NCBI GenBank assembly: GCA_035650495.1
Contig: DASRHK010000132.1
Location: 1 to 34,049, forward strand
Reading direction: 5' to 3'
From: DASRHK01 sp035650495
Lineage (GTDB): Bacteria > Pseudomonadota > Gammaproteobacteria > Nevskiales > Nevskiaceae
Length of the DNA stretch: 34,049 nucleotides
The notes below the pieces were generated by a model. It had not been told where the DNA came from. It ran no database searches and worked only from the letters and a program-made list of their open reading frames with translations. Shown piece by piece: positions 16,283 through 24,148 of the stretch. A program made the position numbers and the translations under genes. How positions within the stretch are numbered: position 1 is the first letter of the stretch; every line of letters begins with the position of its first letter.

Positions 16283-16338
16283 CATTCCCGCGAAGGCGGG
16301 AATCCAGTTTTGAACGGGGTCCCCGCCTTCGCGGGGAC
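16283..16338. repeat. REP-like double hairpin (CATTCCCGCGAAGGCGGGAA type), possible bidirectional terminator
   Basis: Two hairpins stand side by side. The first is TTCCCGC-GAAG-GCGGGAA (16285-16302). The second is GTCCCCGC-CTTC-GCGGGGAC (16319-16338). The core of the first (16287-16300) is the exact reverse complement of the core of the second (16322-16335), so the whole unit can also fold as one long stem. The GTCATTCCCGCGAAGGCGGG core is a dispersed REP-like family common in proteobacteria. It lies between the stop codons of convergent genes at 16276 and 16347, a typical position, and may end transcription from both sides. Confidence 0.85.
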
Positions 16339-16346
16339 GACGAACA

Positions 16347-17042
16347 TTACAGCGCCCGCTCCGGAAAATCCGTGAACACGCCGTCGGCGCCGAGCTTGCG
16401 CATCTGCGCGATCTCGTCGGGCTCGTTGACCGTGTAGACGTAGACCTTCATGCCGCGCGCTTTGGCATCGGCGATGAGCTGCGGGTCGGCGAACTCCTCG
16501 GAGATGTTGAGGGCCTGCGCCGACAGCTCGCCGGCTTCCGCGGCCCATTCGAGCGGCACGCCGCACAGGAGCACGCCGATCGGGATCTCCGGCGCCGCCT
16601 GCCGGAAGATCTCGAGCTCGGGCAGATGGAACGACGAGACCAGGAATTGCTCGGGCTTCCAGCCGTCGGCGAGGTAGCGGCGCAACAGCTCCGCGGTGGC
16701 CTCGCCGGTGCCGCCGGGCGTCTTCAATTCGACGTTGATCGGCACGCGCTGATCGACCAGATCGATGACCTCGTCGAGCGTGGGCACCTGCTGGCCGAGT
16801 CCCGCGTCCAGCCCGCGGATGTAGTCGAAGCTGCGATCGGCGACGCGGCCGCTGCCGTTGGTGGTGCGCTCGAGCCGCAGATCGTGGATCACCAGGAGCG
16901 CGCCCGACGGATGCTGCTGCACGTCGAGCTCGACCATCTGCGCGCCGAGACGGATCGCGGTATCGAACGACAGCAGCGTGTTCTCCGGCGCGTGACCGCG
17001 CGCGCCGCGATGACCGATGGAGAGGAATCGGTCGGCGGGCAT
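16347..17042 (-). CDS. ugpQ: glycerophosphodiester phosphodiesterase (UgpQ-like)
   Basis: A 231-residue cytoplasmic-type enzyme that hydrolyses glycerophosphodiesters to glycerol-3-phosphate and an alcohol. The N-terminus has SIGHRGARGHAPENTLLSF, with the first catalytic His and the metal-binding Glu of PENT. ELDVQ supplies the next metal ligands and VIHDLRLERTTNGSG the second His and the substrate loop. The NVELK strand and the C-terminal TDFPERAL follow the GDPD TIM-barrel pattern. No signal peptide is present, consistent with a cytosolic UgpQ-like protein. The ATG at 17042 lies five bases after the pyruvate kinase stop, so the two genes share a transcript. The reading frame is open upstream into pyruvate kinase but that part is an Arg/Asp-rich shadow. 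Confidence 0.93.
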   Translation of the reverse strand: MPADRFLSIGHRGARGHAPENTLLSFDTAIRLGAQMVELDVQQHPSGALLVIHDLRLERTTNGSGRVADRSFDYIRGLDAGLGQQVPTLDEVIDLVDQRVPINVELKTPGGTGEATAELLRRYLADGWKPEQFLVSSFHLPELEIFRQAAPEIPIGVLLCGVPLEWAAEAGELSAQALNISEEFADPQLIADAKARGMKVYVYTVNEPDEIAQMRKLGADGVFTDFPERAL

Positions 17043-17047
17043 GACGG

Positions 17048-18478
17048 TTACTTCGCCGGCACGGTGAGGATCTTCATCGTGTTGGTGCCGCCGGCCTGGC
17101 CGGTGAAGTCGCCCTTGGTCGTCAGCACGCGCGCGCCCGGCTTCAGCGCGCCGGTGTCGCGCAACAGCGCGAGCGCTTCCTCGGTCGGCTTCTGCGCTTC
17201 GAGCGAGCTTGGCGTGAATGCGATCGGGAACACGCCGCGGCAGAGCGCCATGCGCCGGCGCGTGCGCTCGTGGCGGGTCATCGCGTAGATCGGGATCTGC
17301 GTTTCGGTGCGTGACATCAGGAGCGCGGTCGAGCCCGACTCGGTCAACGCGATGATCGCCTCGGCGTGCATGTGGTACGCGGTCCAGGTCGTCGCCATCG
17401 CGATCGCCTCGTCGGTGCGCGCGAAGTGCGTCGCGATCTGCGCCATCGAGCGGATCGGCGGCTTGGTGCTCTCGGCGCCGATGCACACGCGCGACATCGC
17501 CTCGACGACCTTCACCGGATATTTTCCGGTCGCGGTCTCCGCCGAGAGCATCACCGCGTCGGTGCCGTCCATCACCGCGTTGGCGACGTCGAGCACCTCC
17601 GCGCGCGTCGGGATCGGATTGGCGATCATCGACTCCATCATCTGCGTCGCGGTGATCACCAGCCGGTTCTGCTCGCGCGCCATCGCGATGATCCGCTTCT
17701 GCCAGCCGGGGAGCTCGGCGTCGCCGATCTCCACGCCGAGATCGCCGCGCGCGACCATCACGACGTCGGAGGCGCCGATGATCGCGTCGAGGTCGCGCAG
17801 CGCTTCGGCGCGCTCGATCTTCGCGCACAGCGCGGCGTGCCCGCCGGCGTCGCGCACGAGCTGACGCGCTTCGTGCATGTCGGCCGCGGTGCGCGGGAAC
17901 GACACGGCGATGAAATCGGCGGCGAGCGCGCAGGCGTGGCGCAGATCGGCGCGATCCTTGTCGGTCAGCGCGGCCGCGGAGAGTCCGCCGCCAAGCTTAT
18001 TGATGCCCTTGCGATTCGACAGGATGCCGCCGATGACGACGGTCGTGTAGATGCGCGTGCCGTCGACCTTCTCGACGCGCAGCGTGATCGCGCCGTCGTT
18101 GAGCAGCAGCGTGTCGCCGGGCACGGTATCGCGCGGCAGGAGCTCGTAGGCGCAGCCGACGCCATGCACGTCGCCGGCGTTGGCGCCCATCGCGGTGTCG
18201 AGCAGGAAGCTCGCGCCCTCCACGAGCTCGACGGGGCCGGCGGCGAACGATTCGATGCGGATCTTCGGGCCCTGCAGGTCGGCGAGCACGCCGACGTCGC
18301 GGCCGAGCTCGGCGGCCGCCTTGCGCACGTCGTCGGCACGGCGGGCGTGATCCTCGGCCTTGCCGTGCGAGAAATTGAGCCGGACCACGTCGACGCCGGC
18401 GGCGATGAGCTTGCGCAGGGTTCGCGGATCGTCGGTGGCGGGTCCGAGGGTCGCGACGATCTTGGTGCGGCGTGACAT
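17048..18478 (-). CDS. pyk: pyruvate kinase
   Basis: A 476-residue pyruvate kinase, the last ATP-yielding step of glycolysis (phosphoenolpyruvate plus ADP to pyruvate plus ATP). MSRRTKIVATLGPATDDP and VVRLNFSHGKAEDH form the first substrate-binding elements. DLQGPKIRI and LLLNDGAITLRV mark the lid (B) domain borders. AKIERAEALRD carries the catalytic Lys, VARGDLGVEI the Mg-binding region and MLSAETATGKYPV the closing part of the barrel. The C-terminal allosteric domain is present. The length agrees with proteobacterial type II enzymes. It is followed closely by the GDPD gene and is divergent from an outer-membrane barrel gene, sharing a 112-base intergenic region in which I see no clear promoter pair. 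Confidence 0.96.
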   Translation of the reverse strand: MSRRTKIVATLGPATDDPRTLRKLIAAGVDVVRLNFSHGKAEDHARRADDVRKAAAELGRDVGVLADLQGPKIRIESFAAGPVELVEGASFLLDTAMGANAGDVHGVGCAYELLPRDTVPGDTLLLNDGAITLRVEKVDGTRIYTTVVIGGILSNRKGINKLGGGLSAAALTDKDRADLRHACALAADFIAVSFPRTAADMHEARQLVRDAGGHAALCAKIERAEALRDLDAIIGASDVVMVARGDLGVEIGDAELPGWQKRIIAMAREQNRLVITATQMMESMIANPIPTRAEVLDVANAVMDGTDAVMLSAETATGKYPVKVVEAMSRVCIGAESTKPPIRSMAQIATHFARTDEAIAMATTWTAYHMHAEAIIALTESGSTALLMSRTETQIPIYAMTRHERTRRRMALCRGVFPIAFTPSSLEAQKPTEEALALLRDTGALKPGARVLTTKGDFTGQAGGTNTMKILTVPAK

Positions 18479-18590
18479 TTTGTTATTCGGGGGCCAAACA
18501 GGCCGGATTCAGCTTCGATTAAGCTTAGCGCCCGAAGATGAAAGTTGCTTGAGCCGCGCTCCGCGCGCGACCTGCGGGAAGGAGAATCCA

Positions 18591-19262
18591 ATGTCGAGAA
18601 CCATCGTCCAGGCTTGCGCCGCGCTGCTTGCGTACGCGCTGATCCCCACTGCGTTCGCCGATGACGTGAAGGCAAGCAGTGGCGGCGGCGACAGCGCGCG
18701 CGACATCTTCTACACGGGCATCTACGCCGAGCGCGTGACGACCGGCTTCGACGGCATCGGCGCGGCGATCAATCTCAACGGCGTCGCCGGCGCGCGCATC
18801 CCGACCATCGATTGGATCGGCGCGGAGCTCGCGATCGGTTCGACCATCATTCCCGGAAAGAACGACAACCCGAGCGGCGGCATCCTCGGCAAGGTCGATT
18901 GCATCGGCGGCGTGCCGAACGTGCCGCCGGGCTGCACGATCCCGGGCGGCGGTGGCGGTGGCGGCGGGAACAGCAACGCGCCCCCCGGCAGCGAAGGCGA
19001 TTTCGGGATGACGACCATCGCCATCCAGCTCGCGCTGCGCAGTCCCGGCCGCTTCTACGCGACGGGCAAGTTCGGCTATCGCTATCTGATCACCACGTTC
19101 AACGAGCTGGACGACAAGCGCAGCGGCACGCAGTGGAGCGGTGGTCTTGGCTGGCGCTGGGGGCAGACGCTTTCCGGCGTGGAGATCATGTATACCGACT
19201 ATGGCGCGCAGCTCCACGGCATCAACGTCGGCATCGTCTACGGATTCGGCGGTCATTACTAA
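18591..19262 (+). CDS. outer-membrane beta-barrel protein (opacity/OmpW-like) with poly-Gly loop
   Basis: A 223-residue exported protein. GGGAAGGAG is a strong ribosome-binding site before the ATG at 18591. The signal peptide ends AYALIPTAFADD. The mature part consists of short amphipathic strands (FYTGIYAERVTTGFDGIGAAI, IDWIGAELAIGS, FYATGKFGYRYLITTF, GGLGWRWGQTLSGVEIMYTDYG) and ends in an aromatic residue (GFGGHY), as outer-membrane barrels do. A loop near 105-140 contains CIGG...PPGCTIP with two Cys and then a run of eight Gly. The frame is open upstream, but that stretch lies antisense to pyk. The stop codon is immediately followed by the GTG of purT, so the two genes form a zero-gap pair. 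Function unknown. Confidence 0.85.
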   Translation: MSRTIVQACAALLAYALIPTAFADDVKASSGGGDSARDIFYTGIYAERVTTGFDGIGAAINLNGVAGARIPTIDWIGAELAIGSTIIPGKNDNPSGGILGKVDCIGGVPNVPPGCTIPGGGGGGGGNSNAPPGSEGDFGMTTIAIQLALRSPGRFYATGKFGYRYLITTFNELDDKRSGTQWSGGLGWRWGQTLSGVEIMYTDYGAQLHGINVGIVYGFGGHY

Positions 19263-20441
19263 GTGACGACGTTCGGCACGCCGCTCACCGACGGCGCGAC
19301 CCGGATCCTGCTGCTCGGCTCGGGCGAGCTCGGCAAGGAAGTCGTCATCGAGGCGCAGCGCTTCGGCTGCGAGTGCATCGCGGTCGATCGCTATGAGAAT
19401 GCGCCGGCGATGCAGGTCGCGCATCGCTCCCACGTGATCAAGATGCTCGACGGCGCCGAGATCCGGCGCGTGGTCGAGAAAGAGAAGCCGCACTTCATCG
19501 TCCCCGAGATCGAGGCGATCCACACGCCGACGCTGATCGAGCTCGAGCGCGAGGGCTACACGGTGATGCCGACCGCGCGCGCCGCGCGCCTGACGATGGA
19601 TCGCGAAGGCATCCGCCGTCTCGCCGCGGAAGAATTGAAATTGCCGACGTCGCCGTATCGCTTCGCGGGCAACGAAGCCGATTATCGCGCGGCGGTGCAG
19701 GCGATCGGCACGCCCTGCGTGGTGAAGCCGGTGATGTCGTCCTCGGGGAAAGGGCAGTCGACAGTGGAAAGCGCCGACGACATCGGCGAAGCCTGGGAGT
19801 ACGCGCAGTCCGGCGGACGCACCGGCGCCGGTCGCGTGATCGTCGAGGGCTTCATCGAGTTCGACTACGAGATCACGATGCTGACCGTGCGCCACGCGGG
19901 CGGCACCAGCTTCTGTCCGCCGATCGGGCATCTGCAGATCGACGGCGACTATCGCGAGTCCTGGCAGCCGCATCCGATGAGCGAGCGTGCGTTGAAGCGC
20001 TCGCAGGAGATCGCGAAGATCATCACGGACAATCTCGGCGGGCGCGGCATCTTCGGCGTCGAGCTGTTCGTCAAAGGCGACGACGTGATCTTCAGCGAAG
20101 TCTCGCCGCGACCGCACGACACCGGGCTCGTCACGCTGATCTCGCAGGATCTCTCCGAGTTCGCGCTGCACGTCCGCGCGATCCTTGGACTGCCGATCCC
20201 GAGCATCCGGCAGCGCGGACCTTCCGCGTCGTGCGCGATCCTGATCGAAGCCGATCGCAAGGCCCCGAAGTTCTCCGGCGCCGATGCCGCTCTGCGCGAG
20301 CCCGACACGATGCTGCGGCTGTTCGGCAAGCCCGAGATCGCCGGCAAGCGGCGCATGGGCGTGGCGCTCGCGATCGATTCGGATCTCGAGGCGGCGAGGG
20401 CGAAGGCGCGCCGCTCTGCGAGCGCGGTCACACTCGCGTAA
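19263..20441 (+). CDS. purT: formate-dependent phosphoribosylglycinamide formyltransferase 2 (PurT)
   Basis: A 392-residue ATP-grasp enzyme of purine synthesis. It formylates GAR using formate and ATP, an alternative to the folate-dependent PurN. The start MTTFGTPLTDGATRILLLGSG aligns residue for residue with E. coli PurT as I remember it, and the length is the same. The biotin-carboxylase-like N-domain has GSGELGKEV and AVDRYENAPAMQVAH. The ATP-grasp part has VVKPVMSSSGKGQS and FSEVSPRPHDTGLVTL, with Mg-binding acidic residues. Translation starts at GTG directly after the TAA of the barrel gene, so PurT synthesis probably depends on translation of that gene or a shared mRNA. Regulation by PurR cannot be judged here. 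Confidence 0.96.
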   Translation: MTTFGTPLTDGATRILLLGSGELGKEVVIEAQRFGCECIAVDRYENAPAMQVAHRSHVIKMLDGAEIRRVVEKEKPHFIVPEIEAIHTPTLIELEREGYTVMPTARAARLTMDREGIRRLAAEELKLPTSPYRFAGNEADYRAAVQAIGTPCVVKPVMSSSGKGQSTVESADDIGEAWEYAQSGGRTGAGRVIVEGFIEFDYEITMLTVRHAGGTSFCPPIGHLQIDGDYRESWQPHPMSERALKRSQEIAKIITDNLGGRGIFGVELFVKGDDVIFSEVSPRPHDTGLVTLISQDLSEFALHVRAILGLPIPSIRQRGPSASCAILIEADRKAPKFSGADAALREPDTMLRLFGKPEIAGKRRMGVALAIDSDLEAARAKARRSASAVTLA

Positions 20442-20449
20442 GACTTCGC

Positions 20450-20478
20450 GGAACTTTTTCGCAGAACGCCAAGCCTGA
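20450..20478 (+). promoter_or_regulatory. possible ECF (sigma-E-like) promoter of the subtilase gene
   Basis: GGAACTT at 20450-20456, extended by TTT, matches the -35 element of RpoE-like ECF sigma factors. Seventeen bases later CCTGA (20474-20478) could serve as a degenerate -10 (RpoE-type TCTGA). The site is 50-75 bases before the subtilase ATG. Only the -35 is convincing, so this is a motif-based guess. Confidence 0.35.
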
Positions 20479-20487
20479 ACTCCTGAG

Positions 20488-20506
20488 GGCCGCGACGGTC
20501 GCGGCC
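20488..20506. other. perfect GC hairpin in the 5' leader of the subtilase gene
   Basis: GGCCGCGA-CGG-TCGCGGCC forms an 8-base perfect stem with a 3-base loop, ending 20 bases before the ATG and just ahead of the AGGGAGA ribosome-binding site. There is no T-tract, so it is not a standard terminator. It may stabilise or modulate the leader mRNA, or be a chance palindrome. Confidence 0.4.
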
Positions 20507-20526
20507 GCCCACAGGGAGATTTACCC

Positions 20527-21747
20527 ATGAAGCACTGGAAGCTGCTGTGTGCAGTGGCGTCGGCTTTTGCCGTGCAAGGCGTGGCCCACGCCGGACTGCT
20601 CGGGCCCATCGAGAACCAGTACATCGTCGTGCTGAAGTCGAAGACGCTGCCGGGACCCGCGGCGGTGCGACCCGTCGCGCAGAACCTGCTCGGGCGCGTC
20701 GGCGGCGGCGATCTGCTCTGGGTTTACGGGAATTCGTTGAACGGCTTTGCGGTGCGCATCCCGGCGGTCGCCGCCGCGGCGCTCGCGGACAATCCGCTGG
20801 TCGCGTACGTCGAGCAGGATCAGAATTTCCAGCTCGTCACCACGCAAACCAATCCGCCGTCGTGGGGCCTCGACCGCATCGACCAGGCGGCGCTGCCGCT
20901 CAATCAGATGTACACGTACGGCGGCACCGGAGCCGGCGTGAAGGTGTACGACATCGATACCGGCTTGCGCTCCACGCACACGGACTTCGCCGGTCGCGTG
21001 TTGCCCGGCCGCAACTTCGCGAGCAAGGGCACGGGCTTCCTCTGCGTGAACTTCGGTTTTAATTGCCCCGCGGCGAATCCGACCGACACCAGCGACTGCA
21101 ACGGCCACGGCACGCACACCGCGGGTACCGCGGTGGGCACGACCTACGGCGTCGCCAAGGGCGCGAAGATCGTTCCCGTCAGCGTGTTCGGCTGTGGCAA
21201 CTCCACTGCGACCTCGACGATCATCGCCGGCGTCGATTGGGCGACGGGTGATCACCAGGCCGGCCAGCCGGCAGCCGCGAACATGAGTCTGGGCGGCGCG
21301 GCGTCGGCGGCGATGGACACGGCAGTGCAGAACCTGATCAACGACGGCGTCACCGTCGCTGTTGCGGCAGGCAACGACAGCGGCGGCGATGCGTGCGGGA
21401 CGTCGCCGGCCGACGTGCCGGGCGCGATCACGGTCGGATCGACCGACAGCAACGACGCACGCTCGTCGTTCTCCAACATCGGCACCTGCGTGGACCTGTT
21501 CGCGCCCGGTGGCAGCATCACCTCGACTTGGAACACGAGCGACACGGCGAGCAACACGATCAGCGGCACGTCGATGGCGACGCCGCACGTGACGGGCGCC
21601 GCCGCGCGCTATCTCGCGGCGAATCCGACTGCGACGCCGGCGCAGGTGCAGAGCGCGATCGTCGCCGCGGCGACGACGGGCGTGGTCGGCAATCCCGGTG
21701 CCGGATCGCCGAACCGGCTCCTCTTCGTGAGCCCCACAGGGCCCTGA
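20527..21747 (+). CDS. secreted S8 family serine peptidase (proteinase K-like subtilase)
   Basis: A 406-residue secreted protease. The signal peptide is MKHWKLLCAVASAFAVQGVAHA. Residues about 30-105 form an I9-type inhibitory propeptide (YIVVLKSK..., ending ADNPLVAYVEQDQNFQL). The catalytic domain has Asp144 in YDIDTGL, His194 in GHGTHTAGT, oxyanion Asn283 in AAGNDSGG and Ser349 in GTSMATPHVTG, so it should be active. Several Cys (173, 180, 191, 223, 290, 321) suggest disulfides, consistent with an extracytoplasmic enzyme. There is no C-terminal PPC, P-domain or autotransporter extension; the protein ends shortly after the domain. The leader carries a possible ECF promoter and a hairpin, and a UUCG-loop terminator follows, so the gene is probably monocistronic. 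Confidence 0.95.
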   Translation: MKHWKLLCAVASAFAVQGVAHAGLLGPIENQYIVVLKSKTLPGPAAVRPVAQNLLGRVGGGDLLWVYGNSLNGFAVRIPAVAAAALADNPLVAYVEQDQNFQLVTTQTNPPSWGLDRIDQAALPLNQMYTYGGTGAGVKVYDIDTGLRSTHTDFAGRVLPGRNFASKGTGFLCVNFGFNCPAANPTDTSDCNGHGTHTAGTAVGTTYGVAKGAKIVPVSVFGCGNSTATSTIIAGVDWATGDHQAGQPAAANMSLGGAASAAMDTAVQNLINDGVTVAVAAGNDSGGDACGTSPADVPGAITVGSTDSNDARSSFSNIGTCVDLFAPGGSITSTWNTSDTASNTISGTSMATPHVTGAAARYLAANPTATPAQVQSAIVAAATTGVVGNPGAGSPNRLLFVSPTGP

Positions 21748-21767
21748 TTCAAGGAAGATCCGCGGGG

Positions 21768-21792
21768 ACGGGCCTTCGGGCCCGTTCTTGCC
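21768..21792 (+). terminator. intrinsic terminator after the subtilase gene
   Basis: ACGGGCC-TTCG-GGCCCGT (21768-21785) is a 7-base perfect stem closed by a TTCG tetraloop, followed by the moderately T-rich TCTTGCC. It lies 20 bases after the subtilase stop codon. It is a good intrinsic terminator candidate although the T-tract is weak. Confidence 0.75.
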
Positions 21793-21793
21793 T

Positions 21794-21811
21794 TGTAGGC
21801 TGATTCCTACA
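21794..21811. promoter_or_regulatory. inverted repeat TGTAGG-N6-CCTACA upstream of acyltransferase 1
   Basis: TGTAGG-CTGATT-CCTACA has 6-base perfect arms and an AT-richer centre than its surroundings. A further half-site-like GGTAGGAG follows at about 21815. It lies about 96 bases before the acyltransferase ATG and just after the preceding terminator, a reasonable place for an operator or promoter-proximal site. No binding protein can be named. Confidence 0.4.
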
Positions 21812-21906
21812 GGTCGGTAGGAGATTTGCCATCGCGGCTGGCGTCTCGCCCACGCGACAATCGGGCAGGGCCTCGGGGGAGGCCGCATCACGGACAGGGA
21901 CAGTCG

Positions 21907-23019
21907 ATGCGCATTGCGCACCTCGCGTACGGACGCGACAACAATTTCAACCTCCTGCGACTCGTCGCCGCGTGCATGGTGATCTACGCGCATGCACACA
22001 CGATCGCGCAGGGCTTCGTCGACGGGATCCCGAACTGGTCGGGCGACGCGCTCTACGACCTGACCGGCATGGATTCGGGCCGCATCGCCGTGCAGGTGTT
22101 CTTCATCATGAGCGGCTTCCTGGTTGCGCAGAGCGTGACCCGCAGCGGCTCGCTCAAGGAATTCTTCATCGCCCGCGCGTTGCGCCTGATGCCGGCGCTG
22201 ATCATGGCGGTGCTGGTGTGCGTGTTCGTGATCGGCCTGTGCTTCACGACGAAGTCGGCGTCCCAGTACCTCGTCAGCGGCGAGGTCAAGCACTTCCTCT
22301 TCTATAACCTCGCGCTGATGAACAACCCGCCGGCCCAGTTCCTGCCGGGCGTGTTCGAGCAGCTGCCGTACGACCATGTTGTGAATGGATCGCTGTGGAC
22401 GCTGCCGTGGGAAGCGCTGATGTACGTGACGCTCGCGGGACTGTTCGCGATCGGCCTGCTGCAGCGGCGCCTGGCGGTCGCGATCGGCTTCGCTGCGGTC
22501 TTCGTCGCGTTCTGCTTCAGCCGGGAGAACCTGTTGCCCATGGTGAAGTACCTCCCGCTCGCAGTCGCCTTCACGAGCTTCTTTTTCCTCGGGGTGCTCG
22601 CGTGGCTGTATCGCGACCGCATCTCGATGTCGGGAACGACGGTGACGATCGCGGTGGTGCTGCTCCTCGCCTCGCTCCTGCTGTTCAAGGCATCCGTGCT
22701 CGTGCGCAGCGCCTATCCATTCTTGCTGGCCTACTCCGCGCTGGGCGTCGCGCTCGTGCCTGGCGGCGCGATCCGCGGCTTCAACCGGATGGGCGACTAC
22801 TCCTACGGCGTCTACGTCTACGGCTTCCCGCTGCAGCAGTCGCTGATGGCGCTGCATCCGGAATACACCGCGCTGCAGGTCGGCTTCTACGGGCTGGCGC
22901 TGGTGCTGCTGCTGGCGGTGCCCTCGTGGCATCTGCTGGAGAAGCCGATGCTGTCCTTGAAGAAGTACGGTCGCAGCCGCGCCGCGATCGGCTACACTGC
23001 GGCCAGAGCCACTTCCTGA
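21907..23019 (+). CDS. acyltransferase family 3 membrane protein (tandem copy 1)
   Basis: A 370-residue integral membrane protein with about ten hydrophobic segments, of the acyltransferase-3 (OafA/NodX-like) family that O-acylates surface sugars. The N-terminal motif GRDNNFNLLRLVAACMVIYAHAH carries the conserved Arg (18) and His (29). AVQVFFIMSGFLVAQS, WTLPWEALMYVTLAG and GDYSYGVYVYGFPLQQS are family blocks, and it ends with SWHLLEKPMLSLKK. The ATG at 21907 follows an AGGGACAG site; an upstream Arg/Pro-rich frame is discarded. It has no SGNH extension. The next gene is a paralogue 12 bases further on. The likely role is acetylation of an exopolysaccharide or O-antigen, though no polysaccharide genes are in the window. 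Confidence 0.92.
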   Translation: MRIAHLAYGRDNNFNLLRLVAACMVIYAHAHTIAQGFVDGIPNWSGDALYDLTGMDSGRIAVQVFFIMSGFLVAQSVTRSGSLKEFFIARALRLMPALIMAVLVCVFVIGLCFTTKSASQYLVSGEVKHFLFYNLALMNNPPAQFLPGVFEQLPYDHVVNGSLWTLPWEALMYVTLAGLFAIGLLQRRLAVAIGFAAVFVAFCFSRENLLPMVKYLPLAVAFTSFFFLGVLAWLYRDRISMSGTTVTIAVVLLLASLLLFKASVLVRSAYPFLLAYSALGVALVPGGAIRGFNRMGDYSYGVYVYGFPLQQSLMALHPEYTALQVGFYGLALVLLLAVPSWHLLEKPMLSLKKYGRSRAAIGYTAARATS

Positions 23020-23031
23020 CCCGAAAAGCGC

Positions 23032-24147
23032 ATGCGCCGCGCGCTGGCCGACTGGCTGGCCGGCCGTGACAACAACTTCAACCTGATCCGGGCGATCGCC
23101 GCATCGCTCGTCATCTATTCGCACAGCTTCGCGTTCAAGCTCGGCTACGACGCGCGCGGCCAGGCGCATCACGAAGGCGACTTCCTGTTCGACTTCGCGC
23201 ATCTGGAGTCGGGCAAGTTCGCCGTGCAGGTGTTCTTCGCGATCAGCGGCTTCCTCGTCGCGCAGAGCTGGGAGAACAGCGCGACCTGGCGACGCTTCGC
23301 CGCCGCGCGCGTGCTGCGCATCTTCCCGGGTCTCGTCGCCTGCCTGCTGCTGCTCGCGTTCGTGCTCGGTCCGGCGTTCACCACCTTGCCGATCGGCGAC
23401 TACCTCACGCATCCGCGCGTCTACAGCTTCATCGCGGTGGACGCGACGCTGCTGCGCATCCAGCTGCAGTACTGCCTGCCGGGCGTGCTGGAGAACACGT
23501 TCGGCGGCTGCGCGCTCAACGTGCCGCACTGGACGCTGCCCTGGGAAGTGATGATGTACATCTCGCTCGGGACGCTCGGCGTCCTCGGCGTGCTCGCGCG
23601 GCGCGGCCTGGTGCTCGCCGCGAGCATCGCCATGCTGATCGCGTTCCGCGTCGGCGCCGACGTCCTGCAGATCCAGGACTGGCGCCTGATCTATCCGATC
23701 TCGTTCGGATGCTTCTTCTATTCGGGGACGCTCCTCTGGCTCTATCGCGATCGCGTGCCGCTCGATGCGCGCACGCTCGTCGTGGCCGTCATCGTGCTGA
23801 TCGTCGCGATGGGAACCATGCACACCCATGCGATCGGACGCTGGCTCTACATCCCGCTGCTCGCGTACTGCGTGCTCGGGCTTGCGCTGGTGCCGGCCGG
23901 GCCGGTCCGCGCCTACAACCGCTTCGGCGATTACTCGTACGGCATCTACATCTATGGCTACGCGGCACAGCAGGTCGTGATGCAGCTGCTGCCGCAGCTG
24001 TCCGCCAATGGCCTGACGCTGGTTTCGATCGCAGCGGTCCTCGTGGTGGCGGTGCCGTCGTGGCACTTCCTCGAAAAGCCCGTGCTGCGCCTGAAAGGTC
24101 GGGCCGAAAGGCGGGAACCCGTCCCGGCCGGCGCGCCTCAAATGTGA
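23032..24147 (+). CDS. acyltransferase family 3 membrane protein (tandem copy 2)
   Basis: A 371-residue paralogue of the preceding gene with the same order of blocks: GRDNNFNLIRAIAASLVIYSHS (Arg20, His31), AVQVFFAISGFLVAQSW, WTLPWEVMMYISLG, GDYSYGIYIYGYAAQQ and SWHFLEKPVLRLKG. The shared motifs show a tandem duplication, but the membrane segments and loops have diverged considerably, so the copies may have different sugar or acyl specificity. Copy 2 has its own CLPGVLENTFGGCALNVPHW loop with two Cys, where copy 1 reads FLPGVFEQLPYDHVVNGSLW. It begins 12 bases after copy 1 and is followed one base later by a small lipoprotein gene, so the three genes form one operon. Confidence 0.92.
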   Translation: MRRALADWLAGRDNNFNLIRAIAASLVIYSHSFAFKLGYDARGQAHHEGDFLFDFAHLESGKFAVQVFFAISGFLVAQSWENSATWRRFAAARVLRIFPGLVACLLLLAFVLGPAFTTLPIGDYLTHPRVYSFIAVDATLLRIQLQYCLPGVLENTFGGCALNVPHWTLPWEVMMYISLGTLGVLGVLARRGLVLAASIAMLIAFRVGADVLQIQDWRLIYPISFGCFFYSGTLLWLYRDRVPLDARTLVVAVIVLIVAMGTMHTHAIGRWLYIPLLAYCVLGLALVPAGPVRAYNRFGDYSYGIYIYGYAAQQVVMQLLPQLSANGLTLVSIAAVLVVAVPSWHFLEKPVLRLKGRAERREPVPAGAPQM

Positions 24148-24148
24148 C

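Noticed and set aside
16283..16338. Closely spaced repeats considered as a CRISPR-like or phage attachment site
   Set aside because: There are only two units, in opposite orientation, with no spacers, no cas or integrase gene; a REP-like hairpin explains it better.
18525..20624. A 699-codon open frame on the minus strand
   Set aside because: It overlaps the barrel gene and purT in antisense, with shadow-like composition.
21907..24147. Tandem acyltransferases considered as an assembly duplication
   Set aside because: The two copies differ throughout apart from conserved motifs, so they are true paralogues.
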